64,000 bases of DNA from Aulostomus chinensis (taxonomy: Eukaryota; Chordata; Actinopteri; Syngnathiformes; Aulostomidae): positions 10,302,501 to 10,366,500 of the forward strand of contig JBBMOA010000021.1 of assembly GCA_037954235.1 (NCBI GenBank), written 5' to 3'. The translations under genes were made by a program, and so were the position numbers. The first letter of the stretch is position 1. The number at the start of each line of letters is the position of its first letter. Below the pieces are notes generated by a model, which saw only the letters and a program-made list of their open reading frames with translations, had not been told where the DNA came from and searched no databases. This document shows, one piece after another, positions 35,109-50,100 of this stretch.

Positions 35109-38100
35109 GTACTGTCCCTCTTCCTGTGTTTTAGAAGATTTATTCCATATGACAAAGTTTTGCCACTATGAATTCCTGAATATTTACTAGTGGTGATTTA
35201 TCCTTAAAATATGAGCCGAGGGAAATTTAGAAACTTATGTCTTCATAAATCATCTAGTATATCAAGGGTTACCGTGACTGGCAAGTATAAATTAAAATGT
35301 GGTGTGTGACAACAGGTCATGCTTTCTACATACATGTTTCTTTTCAAGGTTCACATACAAACATACTTACATATGATAAGAAAAAAATGACAGAAAGACA
35401 TGTGTAGCAACATTTTAAGTAGGATGACATTGGCGTTGCTACATCTTACTCTTAAGATGAAGGGAGTAGGATACAAGCACCACACACTGCAGTTTTTGAT
35501 TGTCTGATTTAATGTTACCACGGTAACCAAGATAATCGTATAATACATTAAAAGCTCATGACTCGCCGATGAAATTGATAAAAATCCCTTTTTTTCTTTT
35601 TAAATTAATCACTAACATCACATACTGTCTAGAACCAGAAAATCATTTAATTGGTTCTGCTTTAGCAAACACAGGAAGCTGACAAGAGTACCTCAGTCTG
35701 ATTGTTTGCTCTGCACTGGGGTTCTGTTGATCTCTCTCACACCAGCCCAAATGAATCCAACTAAAAACAGTTGTTGTTTTTAAACCTTCCAAACTGTTTT
35801 CGCTGTGAAAGCACTCATACTGTCAGAGGAGAGGCAACTTTAATATGTCACCAAAAACTTGAGTTTGCTCTCGAGTTGTGCCTGCACGTAGACGACTGTG
35901 TTTTATACCAGTGCGGTTCGGAGGGCTGTCGGTCACATTGTCTTTTCTCTGAAGCCCAAATTCGTGCAACCCTCCAGTAAAATGTTGAAGACGCAGTGAT
36001 CTCTGTCACTGATGGAAAATTTACATTCTATTTTATACCCTCAGTGTTAAAAAGAGCACCATGTTACTGAGCGTTGACCTTAAAGTCGTCCCAAATTTGG
36101 ATACGATTTGGGTGCATCAAAGAAAGAAAAGGCAAAAACCTTGATATTCTGACTACTGTTCTGGAAAAGTTTAGTCTTGTTTAATGACTCCAATAAGAAG
36201 AGTTTGAGTTAGTTGGAGTGGCTAGTGTGACTGTACCGTCATGGAATTTATTGGGTGATAACTGCCAAACAGTGACCTTGGGCAAAAACACCCCACCAAG
36301 GCATAATTCCTTGATCTCATTGTGGTTGAGCTTGAACTAGACCACTGAGAGGATCTAGTTGCTTTCTTTAAGATCGTGATAGATCTAGATGGAACTTCGT
36401 ACTTGTTTTTGTCCTCCACAGACATCAGACGGTAAATTTGGTCGTAGCTGTCCACAAGCTTTAGAACCATCCAGTCCTTGTCATGTTGGCTTTGGATGAG
36501 ATTTAATGATTGTGTGTTGTTTGTTTGTAGGTTTATTGACTCAGTTCATATCATACGACTGATACTGAGCCTGGTTGAGTCCAAAGTCTTCATTTTTACA
36601 TTCAAAACAATTCTGTAAAGAACAGGGCTTCACTCTTTGTTATTTATACCAGGATCAAGCCAGTGGAGCTTCTATTTGAACCCTTAATTTCATCGGCGTA
36701 GACATATTATTTCAGGAGACATAATTTTGTCCTGATGAGCCACCGTGAACATTACTATTTGATAATGAAGTGGTGCATTATATTACTTCCCAGGGCAGTA
36801 TTAGTCGACTGTCACCATGCAGTCTTTTCTGCAAGAAGAAATCATTATAAGAAATCCTTTTATTCATGTGGTTTATCTTTCCCCACCGGTGTTTCTAGAG
36901 CTATTACTTTCAACTAGCGTAATTTATTTAGTGAACTATGTTACACCTTTTGTATCACTGAGATTTGGCCATGTTTAACAGTGATAGTACATGTCTCAGT
37001 TTGGACTTCTCTTTTCTACTTTCCGTAAAGAAATAAAGCAAACGACTGATGAAAACACTCAAATACAGTAAAACGTAAAAAAGTAAAAACACAGTAGTTC
37101 CTTATAACTTCTTTTAATGTTTGTTGTTTCAAAAGAACTCAGAGTAATATGACTTCTCTCTTCTTTCCAGAACCTTCTGGCCCTGTTGAGGATTGGTTCG
37201 GGTTCATGTGAGGCAACCTACCTCCACTTGCAGGCTCTGTCTTGCCTGCGGCAGCTATGCGTGGGGTTAAGGCGGAGGCTGCGCTTTCATCAAGATCCGT
37301 GCTTCTACTCGACAAAACAAGGTAGTGCATCTCATGCGTTAGTGTTAGCTAGAATGCTATCAAGCTGATGATAGACTGTGTGTAAAGAACTCTGTTTAAA
37401 AAAAATAGGGGTTTTTCCTCTTTTCTAGATCCAGTGTCCCAGAACTCCTCCTTCTCTTACTCCCAGGAGGTTCAGGGGACTCAGCGTTCTCAGGCCTCTT
37501 CCCCAGCAGCAGAATGCTCTCCTCGTCCCTCTGTAGTTGGGGGCACAGGCCAGAGAGCCAGAGGAGATGGCCAGGACGGTGATGCAGGTTCCAACAGGTG
37601 TGTGTGTAGACAGCTGTACATAGATGTGTATCTGGAGATTACAGATGAACTGCACCAGTCAGCACATGTCTAAGGATTTGTTTCTTTTTATATCCTCGTA
37701 AACATGTGGGCAGTGAAAACAAGATATTTTGAGGCAAAAATTGTGTCGTATTCTCGCTTTTGATTCCATTCAGTGTTGTAGTCACGTCTCTTCATTGAAC
37801 ATCACACTCAATAAGACACTGTTTTCTTAGTGGCTTACTCATAGAAACACTTGGTGGTTTTCTATAATGAAAGAAAATGTTACTGGCAGGAGTACAAGGT
37901 GATAAATATGAGAGAATGTGGAGGATTTTAATCTTCTTTTTAAATTTGAATAACTCCAAGAGCCCTCTAGCGGGCAGTCAAGTGTTTAAAAAGTCATCAC
38001 TGATTCCAGTGAAGACAGATTATTTTATGATCCGTCCCTAAACAGCTCATACGTCACTCCTTGGATTTGAGTGGTCCAAAGCACAGATTTCCATTTGCCC

Positions 38101-41100
38101 CCCTTTCGTGTCTCATCCAGTGGCAGCTCACACAGAGGTGGAACATCAATCCAAGCCCCCAGGCAGACCCCTCAGTCACCCGCAGATGTAACCCATTTGG
38201 AGCTTCCTGACTTGGGTGTAGAAGATGTTCCAGAGCTACGTTTGCAGCAGCTCACTTTGGCTCAGTTCACTGTTACCACCATGGAACATGCCATACCACT
38301 GCTTAAGACAGGTAGAAGTCTCTTAAGTCATTAAAATAACATCCAAATATTCTACTGGCTTATTAGATCTTGTCAGAGGGAAAAAAAAACAAAACAAAAA
38401 AAACTCTTGCTCTCACTCTCTCCTGTCTTTGTTTCTCAGAGGGTTCCCATGTGTTCCGTCGCATTCTGGAGCTGCTGGGTGACGCTGTCCTCTTGCTCGG
38501 GGACAGCGTTTGTGAACTGGTCTGGGATGATCGTAGCCTGGTGGGGATGGAGCTGGCAAGTCAAAACACAGCGCATGACAGCCTCTTATTTAGATGAATG
38601 GATACACTTCACTAGAACAGGGTTCAAAAACAGACACACAGGCATATGGTAACTAACTGTCAAGGAGATCTGGAGGCATGTGATTGAACTGAAGGAATTA
38701 CATGAGTTTACCAAGACTTTCTGGGGACTACAAAGAGAGTCTCAAACAGGCATCCTGTAGTACCCCTGGATTAACGTTGAGTTGTTGGTTTAGTAAATGT
38801 CTTTGTTTTTCTCATGTATGTAAGAGGTCTTAATAGATTCTGTTTTTTGAACCACTCAGAGTCATTTGATATTCTTCATCATTGTTGAAAGACTATGTTC
38901 CTCTGTTGGGTGTGGGTATGGGGGGGGGTTCTTATACACTTGTCAAACTCAGGCCCCTCTGGCCCTCTGCTGTTTAATACATGCCCAGAGACTTGCGGCC
39001 TGAGAACTGTTTTGTCATCTTTATGTGGAGTGCAGCTTTTTTGTGCCAGACCTCTAGGTTTTTCCTGTGGGAATGGGCCTATCTGATCTTGCCAGGCGAG
39101 CCAATGTACAGTGCATTTACTGCCCCCTGCTGGTTGTCACTTTATATTGTTCAATTTCTACTCCCAGAACAAAGTGGCTGAGAATAGATTGTTCCAATTT
39201 ATTCATTCTGAGATAGGGTGGATCTGTATCTCGTCCCAAAATAACCCTGAAATCTGATTATATTAAATTCCTAACCCCTGCAACGAACAATTTCTCTCTT
39301 GGTTCTCAGCCAGTATCTCTGTGTTGGAGTGTGTCAGTGAATGTGAACATGCATAGGAAGTAACAACGTGTGCATGTTATTAGTGTATTTTTGAAGTGTG
39401 CGTGCATTTGTCCACATTAATGACTGTCCTTTAATGTAGAAGGAGAAGTTGCAAACCTGCCTGGAACTGTTGGGGGACATCCTGAGCTACCATCAGAACT
39501 GTTGGTCAGACGTTCCTCACAATTCCCAAATTCACCACAGAATTGCTTACACAGGCACAGCTGTACTCACCATTAAACTACTACAGACCATCCTCCCTCC
39601 TGAGAAGGTGTGTTTGTCACAAAATCATACTGATTGTTTTACTATAAATACTAAAACTGTAAAATACTGAATTCCACAGGCTAGTGAAAATCTCCCGGAG
39701 AACACTGCAACAGCCATTTTCCACTTCTGTCTGGACAAGTCATTTGGAAGTTTATTTCCCACTATGCAAGAAACGGCAGTGGCATACTTGGAGCAGGTGA
39801 ACTCAGACAGCCATGACCTCTACAGGAGGGCAACCCGGGCTGCCCTATGGATGGAATCTACTTGCAGCTTCCTCAAGGAGGCACAAGCTGAGGTATGGGG
39901 GCTTCAGGGACTGCAGCAAAATGAATATTAGCTGTCAAATGACATGATAATGTAGAACAGCCTAAATATCTGTGAATCAGTTAAAGATATGTGTGGTTAC
40001 TGTAACGTGATGAGTAACGTGATGACCCTAATGGCATCCAGTAACAAAACAATAAGAAATACAATGTTTTGTGATGGTGTGCCATTCCTTTATGTGTTTT
40101 TTTTCAAGGGCGATAAGAACTGGTTGGAGTTACTAGAGCTGGCACACCAAGCAATAGACGGCCTCCCGTTTCATGAGCACTTGCCGGTCATCAAGGAATG
40201 TGTTAAAATCTGCTCCTACCTGTGAGAATAATCTATAATAATTTTTTTGCTGTTGTTTTTTTTTGGTGAAAGCTAATTACTTGTTTTGATGCAGTAACTT
40301 ACGGTTATTCATGTTTGTTGTTCGTCACTAGGTGGAAGTTTGATCAGTCCAGTCCAGTCCTCAGAACAGAGAGTCAAAACCTCCTCCTCAAGCTGCTGTC
40401 CCATCCTTTACTACCCGTCAAGACAGAAACATACACTTGCATGTTTAATCTAGTCAAGGTCAGAGAGATAGCCATCTTTATGTACAGAGTACAGGTTCAT
40501 GCTGATAGCACAACAGGTCCATAAGTCTGTATGGAAATGAGCAAGATGCTAATGAACAGTGCTTTGGTGGTTTATGTGATATCGCTGTTGTTATGGAGCT
40601 CCTACAACCTCATAATTAATGTAAGGGTGAAGGGTAGAGGGTTAATTATGATGTTGCAGGAATATCATCAGCACGTGTTGATATCAAGCACGCCATAAAA
40701 AAACAAACAAACAAACACAACAACTCAACATTTGAGAACAGTGCATCCTTGTAATAAAGTTGAAGTTAACTTGAACTGCTACGGTAAATACAAGCACAAG
40801 TGAGAGGGATAACCTGTGATTATATAAACCTGTAGGACTGCCTCGGCATCCAGAATGCGTCACGACGGGAATCGGGAGCATGCAGCGGAGTCAACTTCCT
40901 TCTACATCACAGGGTGCTCTATGAAATAAGTGCTTTTGGTTTGCAGGATTCTGCACAAAAGGTAAGCGAACATCTTTTTATTTGTTTCTCCCCAAATTGG
41001 GGCCAGTATGATGTTTCTTATTTACAAATGTGGTATTTTTTAAAGAAACATTTCTTCGGAATTGTACGAGTTCAATATTCACTCTGCTTTAGCGGCATTT

Positions 41101-44100
41101 TTGGTCTTCGAACACATCCTGAGGCCAAGTCTGCCAAAAAGAACTGAAAAGATTTGAGAGAAAGTTCTTCTCTCAAATCTTTTACCTACTTCATCCAAAA
41201 ATGATGCAATAATAGTGGTTAGGGAGAACCAAAACAATAAAGTCATGGGGAGGACAGAAAAACAATGCTGCAAGCGAAAAACTGCCCATTCCTCTGTCAG
41301 ATTTCTTCACCAGCTTCCATTACACTTGATATATTATTATAGCGAGCTTTATTAACAGCCAGGTTATCTCAGCACAAGGTCATTTATTTTAGATTCATTG
41401 TGGCAAACCCTCACCTTTAGAGGTTCTGGGTCAGGTGTGGGTTGTGAAGAATATAAGGAATGAAACAAAGAGTGTAGCAGCAGGTAGTTATGTGTGTCGA
41501 GGATGTGTTAAAGCAGTATTTTAAAGGCCAGTGTTCACATGTATCATGTCCTATTAAACCATTTAAAGTCTGTCACTCGCTCTACTTGCTGTGTAATGTT
41601 TCATCAACGGTGCTACGTGTCAATTCAGCAGTTTACGTGTGATCTATAGGTGAATGTTGCCGCCAAGGATGTCCTGCTATTTCTGCTTAAGGGACAATTG
41701 ACGATGGCAAAATCCACCTGGGACAGATTGACTGAGGCACTTTACCCGGTCATCCCCATTTTACAGGTGCGCTCTCTGAAGACGCCGCGTTGGTGTTATT
41801 TTTTTTTTTGTTTTTGTTTTTTTAAATTTGAAGATCTCATGAAGCGACATCACATTTGGAATTTATGACTTGATATTTGTTGAGCTGGGGAAGTGGTGTG
41901 TGTTACTTACAATAACAACAACAACAACAACAAAAGATCAGAAGTGCAATTTTAGCACTTTTGGGCCAGAAAGACTTGAGCTGCCAGTGAAGGAAATATA
42001 GTTAGTGTCTAATTTACATATTCTGTGTTATATATTTCTTTTTTTCCTTTTTTGGGTTGAAATAAACAAGCTTTTATTAATTGTTCAGTTTCAGGCAAGA
42101 GAAAGCCAGGAAATTCTTCATGAATATACATGAGGTTTTGACTAGGCTGTCAAGTGTGATTTAATTCAAGGAGGCCATTCAGAGATGGGCCCACCATGTC
42201 AACAAGAGATTAAATGAACCCACCCATAATCAAAGTGATGCATATTTTATTTACTCTTGTGCTGCTTAGCTGGAATTCCCTATTGTTCACTGTTTTGTTT
42301 GCCAAGACGGTCTGAGAATTGTGTGTGTGTGCATGTGTGTCAGGGTTATGCCAGCACTGAGGAGTCACTGGGAAACTGTGTCCTGCTGATAAGTGACATG
42401 TCGGACGTGGCAAGAGACAACATGTTTCCAAGCACAGCCAAGATGAAAGCAGCTCTCAGACTCCTGTTCTCTAAACAGCCCACGTGAGTCTAGAGCTCCT
42501 CTTCATTTTTAATTTAATTTTATTTTTTAACAATATTTGTGCATCTCTTTGTTTGTCTCCAACGATATGGCTTATTTAAGCTAATTTGACATCGTCAAAG
42601 GGCTTTTTTTGGGTAGGTGGGGGGGGGGGCTCCTGAGAGAGTTTTGCTCTACAATGATGAACATATTATTACTGTCTCTTTCTGTCAGGTGATTTGCTCA
42701 TCATCTAAATGGTTTTTGTGTTAAAATTTTAAAAAAAAACAACTACTCATTCCCAGTCTATGAATATTGATGTAGATGGAAATTTACATCAGGCATTGGC
42801 CAGTAGATGAGCTCTGTTGAATTTTGGCAACAACTAATAGATTTGTCCACCCTGGCAGGCACTTTTTTTTTGACAACCAATTTTCAGTTAGATGTAGCTG
42901 TCAAAGAACATAAAAGGCGGGTTATGTTTTAATCCACAACAAAAGATAACGAACCCCCCCCCCCCCAAAGATTAACAGCTTTGACATTAAATAAAGTTGA
43001 TTTATGTGGTTGTAAATCTGTGTTAAGAGAGGATGTGTTCTTTCTAATTTGTCAGCTAACAGCTTCTTAAATTGTATTCATCACAAACAGTGTGAGAATT
43101 GCAGCAGTTCAACAAATCCTGCCTCATTTAACCGGCACTGATGAAGGAGCCAGACCGGACCTGGATCAGTCAGAGCTCTCCTCACTCCCCAATCTTTTCT
43201 ACCTCAGAAACCCTTTAGACGTCACGCTTAACACCAGCAACAAGTCCGTACTCAAGGTATAGACATACAACAAGCTTAGATTAATTAGTGCGCAGTTAGA
43301 CATCAGCACGAACACACGAAAAGCTAATTATATTATGTGTCACCTGTGTCTGAGTGTGTGTGTGTGTGTGTGTGTGTCTGTGTGTATTTATGTGTTGGTG
43401 ACTAGGTGGAGTCTGTGGAGAAGCTCTTTTCTATTCTGTCTTCAGAAGGTGTCGACATCTCCCTGAGAAGATCTGCTGGAGAGCAGCTGTCTATAGTTCT
43501 ACAAGGTGAAGCGTCTCAAATACATGCAGTATTTCTTATAACCTAGTGTATAATTTTAGTTTTTTTTCATGCTATTATCCCTATATGATGACACAATTAT
43601 TTTGAATGAAAACGTGCACACAGTTGCAACTCTATTGACCGCTGCTTACATCTTTATTTTTTTAAGATTGTTCCACAACACATCCAGTCTGATTCTCACC
43701 TTTATGCTGAAGTCTAAAAGTGTTAAAATGACAAGAGGATTCAGCTGCAGCCCCCCTGACCGTCCCCCCTCAGATCTCTGGCTCTCCTCACGCTGCAGTT
43801 CTGTGATCCAGTGGGTGCTTGAGTAGCGAGGGCGCCTTTGTTTGAGGAAATCGATAAACGTTTTTCCACATGAGCAGTCCACCAAAATCTCTCTCAACTA
43901 ATTCCAGAATTAAGTTAATATCTCATTGAGGTTAGCAAATGAATAAACATCAGGGTGCAGTTCTTTTAACAGGCCAAGAATCATACATGGAATAAAGCGA
44001 AAGTTAGCATGTTATTTTTGAATGGTGTAAGTTAGCATTTCCACTGTCTACTTGCTTTGAGAAAGAAGTGCTCTTGCCCTTTCAATTAGGCCTGGAAGAT

Positions 44101-47100
44101 CTGATGAAGGATCAGCCACCATGGATTGCTTATTTCGACACTCAGATTTGTTCAGGAACTTTTTGGGTGTGAAAAGTGTAAGGCAGGGGCGGCATAACTC
44201 AGAGGTAGAGTGGCCGTCCAGCAACAAAGGGTTGCTGGTTCAATCCTCACTTCCCCCAGTGACCTTGTCGAAGTATCCTTGAGCAAGATATTGAGCCCCT
44301 AATTGCTCCTGATGGCCCTGCGACGGACTGGCGACCCATCCAGGGTGAACCCCGCCTCTCACCCAATGTCAGCTGGGATAGGCTCCAGCCCCCTGGGACC
44401 CTTAACGCATAAGCGGTATAGAAAATGGATGGATGGATGGATGGAAAAGTGAAAGCTTAATTAACAGATCCTTACTACTCAAGTTCAAAACACTGGATCG
44501 AAAAGCTGAGGGCTCAGGAGGGAAGTTGAGACCATCCCCGATTGGTAGTTACAGCTGAACTCCTCTCAACAATCCCTCCTGTAGCAGGATATTTTGCGAT
44601 TGAAGATTGTGGCGGCAACATGTCTGTTTTAGTTAAAAGAGCCAAATCAGACTTCTGTATTGATTTCTTTTCACTGAATATTATTACTATTACCGAATAA
44701 CAGCTTCAAAAGTTCATCTGATTTTTTTTGTCATTATGAAAACCACAACCGTGTTTGTCTTCCCTCCACCGCAGAGAGAAGCAGTGCATAGTTGAGGATT
44801 ATATGAATATGTATTGTCAGCATATTAAATTGTTCTTTTACTTGCCCGCAGACACAACAATGCACCCGGTGCTGAAGAATCTTGGAATAACAGACAAAGT
44901 CATTGCTTTCATTAGCGGGAGTGTAAGCGGCAATAAGGTAAAAACAAAACCTGCTTTGGCAATGTGATGGATAGTTGTGTTCTGCAGGAAACGGAAGCAA
45001 AATAAAACAAATCAGCCGTTTCTGTGCGTGTCTCTGTACATTGCATTTGTGTCCTTGGTTATCTGTACTGTATGCATGCATTGCCAATGGAAACCCACTG
45101 AAGCTTACAAGGATGAAATGACCTGTATTAATGATGTCAGACAGGCAATAGTCAGCAGTGATTTTTTTGCCCTGTAGTTACTGCAGACGCCTGATTGTTT
45201 TCACACCTAACAGGGGTAATCCTCGGCTACATCAAGGTAGTGGAACAGGGCTGTGGCGAATGACTTGTCTCAGCAAGTGTGTGTTTAAGAGGAATATCTG
45301 CAGGTTGTATTTGTCCCAACCCTTCATTGCCTGCAACGAATCACTTCACGTGGACAAAAACGAAGTGACAGTGTGAGATAGTCAAGAGCAGGAGGAAAGA
45401 CTATTAGCAGTGTTTGCTTGTGTTTCACTTACAATTAAAAGCAAAGTGCATATGTTGCTCATCTCCCCAGAGTTTTGATTGCATGCTGGAACCTTGTGTG
45501 TGTATCCTGAGGAAGCTGGTGTATGCTGATCCATCCCTGCGGCACAGCCTGGCACAGCGAAACCTCCTGCTCCTCACACTGCTCAGGGGTACATTCACAA
45601 GACAACTCATTAAGTAACAACGATACTTGTTATGTTTTGCTGCTCAGGGGCACATTCTGGAGGAAAAAAAAAGACAAGTCATCCATCCACTGATGCATAG
45701 CTTTTAACCATGTTGTGACTGATAGAAATAGAACGGTAGAGTGATGCAACATGTTGATGAGAAGCTAAAACACCAGCATAATGTTTAGAGCTGTCATTGT
45801 TGCAGGATTCCTTTATTTTGAGTTCAGATACATTGAAATCATTACAAATCGTAAGTGCCACTTGCTGCATATCAGTTACACTAAGACCCAAATCACCAGA
45901 TGTCTATAAAATAATGAGTCCACTCCCCGCAATTAATTTGAAATACTTGTAAAATATATTCATGAAGTCAGCTCCTGTAAAAAGTGTGGCTACTTGCTAA
46001 AGATCTGTTTTCATCACAGCATCCTTGATATTGAAGGAGAACAAAAGCAGTGGAGGTGAGATTGCTGTCCTGATGATTTTACTGCTGTTTGATGACATCG
46101 CCACCATAGAAATATGGTGAGTATTTGACCCAAACATGCCTCCTTATATGAATGTGAATGTCCTTTACGTCATTTACGTCCATCTTTGCTTTTTGTTGTT
46201 GTTACCAGGTCAGACAAATCCAGTATGGATTCGACACCGGCGATGTTCTCCCTACCGCTGTCAGTAATCCGCAGGTAAGATCGTGAGCATCAACAGCTCT
46301 AATCGTGTGTCCCTTTTTTCCTCGTCAATAACATCCCACGCATACAATTTTACAATTTGACCCATTTTGTCATTTTTCTTCCAGGTACAACCTCCCCTTC
46401 CAGGCAGCGAGCCACCATGCTGTCAGCCCATACTGTTGTGTTCTGCCTCCGTACTCAGATCTACTAACCTTGGAGCCCACCTGCCAAGCCCTGAACATAG
46501 CCTGGAACATCGCGTGGTATTCTGGGATAGACAACCTTCTTGAGGAGCTGCATGGCTCTACCAGCACTGCTGAGTAAGACCCTTCATGTTTTCTGTTATT
46601 GTGCATGCAGCATGATATTGACTTACTCATTACGATGAACAGATGAAATAATTTTTTAATTCTGCTTCAAGTTGCCTTCAGCATTCTGGAGCAGGGAGTA
46701 TCCTCAGTAACCATTTGTCATGAGTTTCAGTTTCTATAATAGGATAAGGATTTGGGGGATTTTGTGTATTTTTTTTTTAAACTGATGACAGAGAAAGTGA
46801 TGAACTTTGCTGCAAAATCCTGCAACACGAGTTGTCTTGGAATTAAATCGAAACACGTTTCAGAGGCTTGACAACATGCATCTCATCTGTCTTCATTTCT
46901 TCCTAACGTGATCAATCAGATGAGAATCCCTTGAACCAGCTTCATCACAGCTGTATTGTATATTCAATTTCATGAAGTCATTGAATACAGGGAGTTATTT
47001 TCCTTGTACTTTGAGTGACATCTTTATTTATTTTATTTTTTTTACATATTGTCATGACATAAATTTGACAGCTTTCTTGAGCGGTAGCGGGCATGCTCAT

Positions 47101-47149
47101 CGATCCTTACTTCACTCAAGGGTAACTCGGGAAATCTCTCTCTCTCTCT

Positions 47150-47181
<32 letters not shown>

Positions 47182-50100
47182 CATAAATGTCTCATCCCTG
47201 CAGATTTGTGCTCAAACATGTTTGTTAATGCAGTCATTAGTATGCGTCTGATGACTCCTCTTATGCAACACCAGCACATCAATAGTCATGCATTTTGAAA
47301 ATATCTCTCTAACCATTTACACTGTGTTACCCTCAGATTTCATGCTGATTTAAAGCTGTCAGAACCTCAGGTTGTGTCACTCCGAGCAATGCACCTCCCC
47401 GTGGCGCTCCAGGACTGCATCCAGGCCATTGTCACAGCAGCGGGGCACAGCTCGGCCATCTCCGCCCTCTCTAGGCTCAACCTCTACATGATGATCGACA
47501 GACTGGCCCTCCCTCACACCCCCACCCACAGCTGCAGAAGCACTCTTCGCTCCCTGGGCTGGCAGGCTGCTGTGACCAGGTACTCAACAAACGTGTTTAA
47601 TTAAAAATGTGTGTACCATTAGTTTCACATGCAAATAACTGAATCAGTAAATATGTCCTGTTTAGGTTAATGAGTTAAGCAGATTATAGGAGGATTCATC
47701 TTTTTATGACTGTCATTACTGTTGCTGCAACAGCAGTGAAGTACTTTGAAGCCAAAGGTTTTCCATGGCTCAGTGGGTACAGTTTGGCTTTGTCCTCTTG
47801 TCTTGTTTTGTATAATTTCAGTACACTTCACGAGAATATAAACCCAACACTTTTAGACTTTGAACTCCAGCCCCCCACCCCCGACTCTTGCTGTTGTTCC
47901 ATTACACATTTTTTGTCTGTATTTTTAAGTACCTGAATTTTTCAGTGGATGTTTTTCAACTTTAATTACATAAAATGTTTAAAAATTTTGTTGCATTTAT
48001 AATTTATTTATAAGAATTTACACTTTTGAACAGAATTCCAAATTTTGACTCTAGATATTTAGTTCTTTTTAATCACTGCTTTACATCCGTATTTGATAAA
48101 TAAAGCAGAAAAACACGACTGAAAATAGCAGGGTTTTTTTCTCCTTCCCCCCCCCACAAAAATCTACTTGTTCTATTTCCTTTTCAACTGCTGTCTCTCC
48201 CGCTTGTAGCCAGAGTCTCTTTTCTCTTCCTCCCTGCAGGTTTCTCCAGGTGCACCCAGCCTGTGTTGAGGATGAGAGGTTGCTGGTGTGCATTGTTGCA
48301 TTTTTGAATGCTTACTTCAAACAGATGCACACAGAGTCTACATCTGACCCGGAGGACAAGGACCTGCGCTGGATACTGGAGCTGCTTCTCAACAAGGTAG
48401 AATCTTTTAACACAGTTACTTTTCGCTTTGTATTAATCTATAGAGCCTTTAGATTTCCCAGCAAAGCAGCAATATGTATCTCCTTCTATTAATGTGCTCT
48501 ACCGCTGCTTGCCTCTGGTGTAAAATATGTGTGCGCACATCCGAGGAGCATCTCAGTAATGATAATCGGGTTAGGCTCTCCTCTCCGACACAGAGGGTTA
48601 TATACTTGTAATCAAAGCATGAATAAATCCCACTTTCACTCAAGCCAAACATATTACTCTCTCATAATAACAGAAAAAACATTGTCACACTACCACCTCA
48701 GACCTGCGGCACAGATTATTTCCAGGGCTTTCTCATAACAAAAGTTGGATTCATATTTTTTGCCACAGGAGAAAAAAAAAAGTTACACCATTTTAGCGAG
48801 GAGAGTTACTTTCAGGATTTAATCACTCTCACCTTGGCTTTCTCATTAAGTTGTGTATGTGTGCGTGTGTATGTTTGTGTGTGTGTAAACAATAAGCCCT
48901 CCCCTGGCACCTAAAGCAGACTCAGATTGAATGCCTAGTAGGGGTGAGCAGCGCCGTTCTGCTCCGACTTTTCTGTAATTACGAAGCTGTTTCAGGAACA
49001 TCTGTCGCTCTCTATGCTTGCATTAACTACCTACTATGTGTGTACCGCTCAATAAGAAATTCTGAGTTTTGCAGAGGGAAAATGAGGTGCTTGTGTTTGG
49101 ATTAAGAAAGGTCAGCAGATAAATCTCAGACAATTTATGCTGCACATCTCTTTGAAATTAATTTGCGTCATGAACATGTAACGCCACCCCCTTGGAGTAT
49201 CTCAGTAACTATTAAACAGATTATCATAAAATTCCACACAGATTAAGCATGAGGTTTCAAAGACTTGATATAACTCATCATATTATAATATATGTATATA
49301 TTATATATAGTGTACATGTGTAATGTATAAGTTTGCTGTTCACACTGTCTTCGTACTTCACCCAAGTTGCCAGAAAAAAAAAAAATTAATGCAGGTTTGA
49401 TAGACCAAAACTGAGAAAATTCCAACTCTACGCATTTATTCATACAAAAATGTTTTTATAAATTCTTACATTCACCTATCATTCTCTTTAGGAAACCGTG
49501 TCGCTCCTCAATTTGCTGCTTGGTGTGGAAACTGAGAACTCTGTTCAGAACCCAGTGGAGTCCGAGGAACTGAAGAACTATGTTAGCCAGAAACTGCAGA
49601 GGGAACTCACTGGCTTCTTTAACAACTTGCTGCTACACCTCACGCACACGAGTGACAGGTAAGGTGGTGTCACAACAAACCTTGACTTTAAAATCACAAA
49701 ATTGGCCATAAAATAGTCAACATGAACCAAATCGGGACTTCGTTTTTTTTTTTTTGTGTGTGTGTGAAATTCCTTTGAGCCCGCTCATTTTGATCGTGAA
49801 AATATGTCAAAACGTCACAAAGCAACACATTTATTTTAAAGACCTCATTTTCTAATCGCCAACATTTATGTGTCTCTTTTCTGTATCTTCGTCTGGTTCA
49901 CTCTATCTCTCTATCTCTCTCTGTCAATTCTCTCTGTCCAGACTATCTTTGGCATTAGCTGGCCCCTTTAAGAGCCAACTGGCAGTCCGTTTGCTTCAGA
50001 GCCTGCGGGTATCTGACGCTCCACGTTTCTATGGCCTTCCCAGCCTGGAGAGGACACTGCAGGGCATGGTCAACCTGACTGCCCAGCCTGGCTGGAGCTC

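Noticed and set aside
36222..36470. Minus-strand 82-codon frame in RTTN intron 6 with protein-like composition
   Set aside because: Possibly a decayed retrocopy, but I cannot match it to any family and no second exon or motif supports it. A translated database search would decide.
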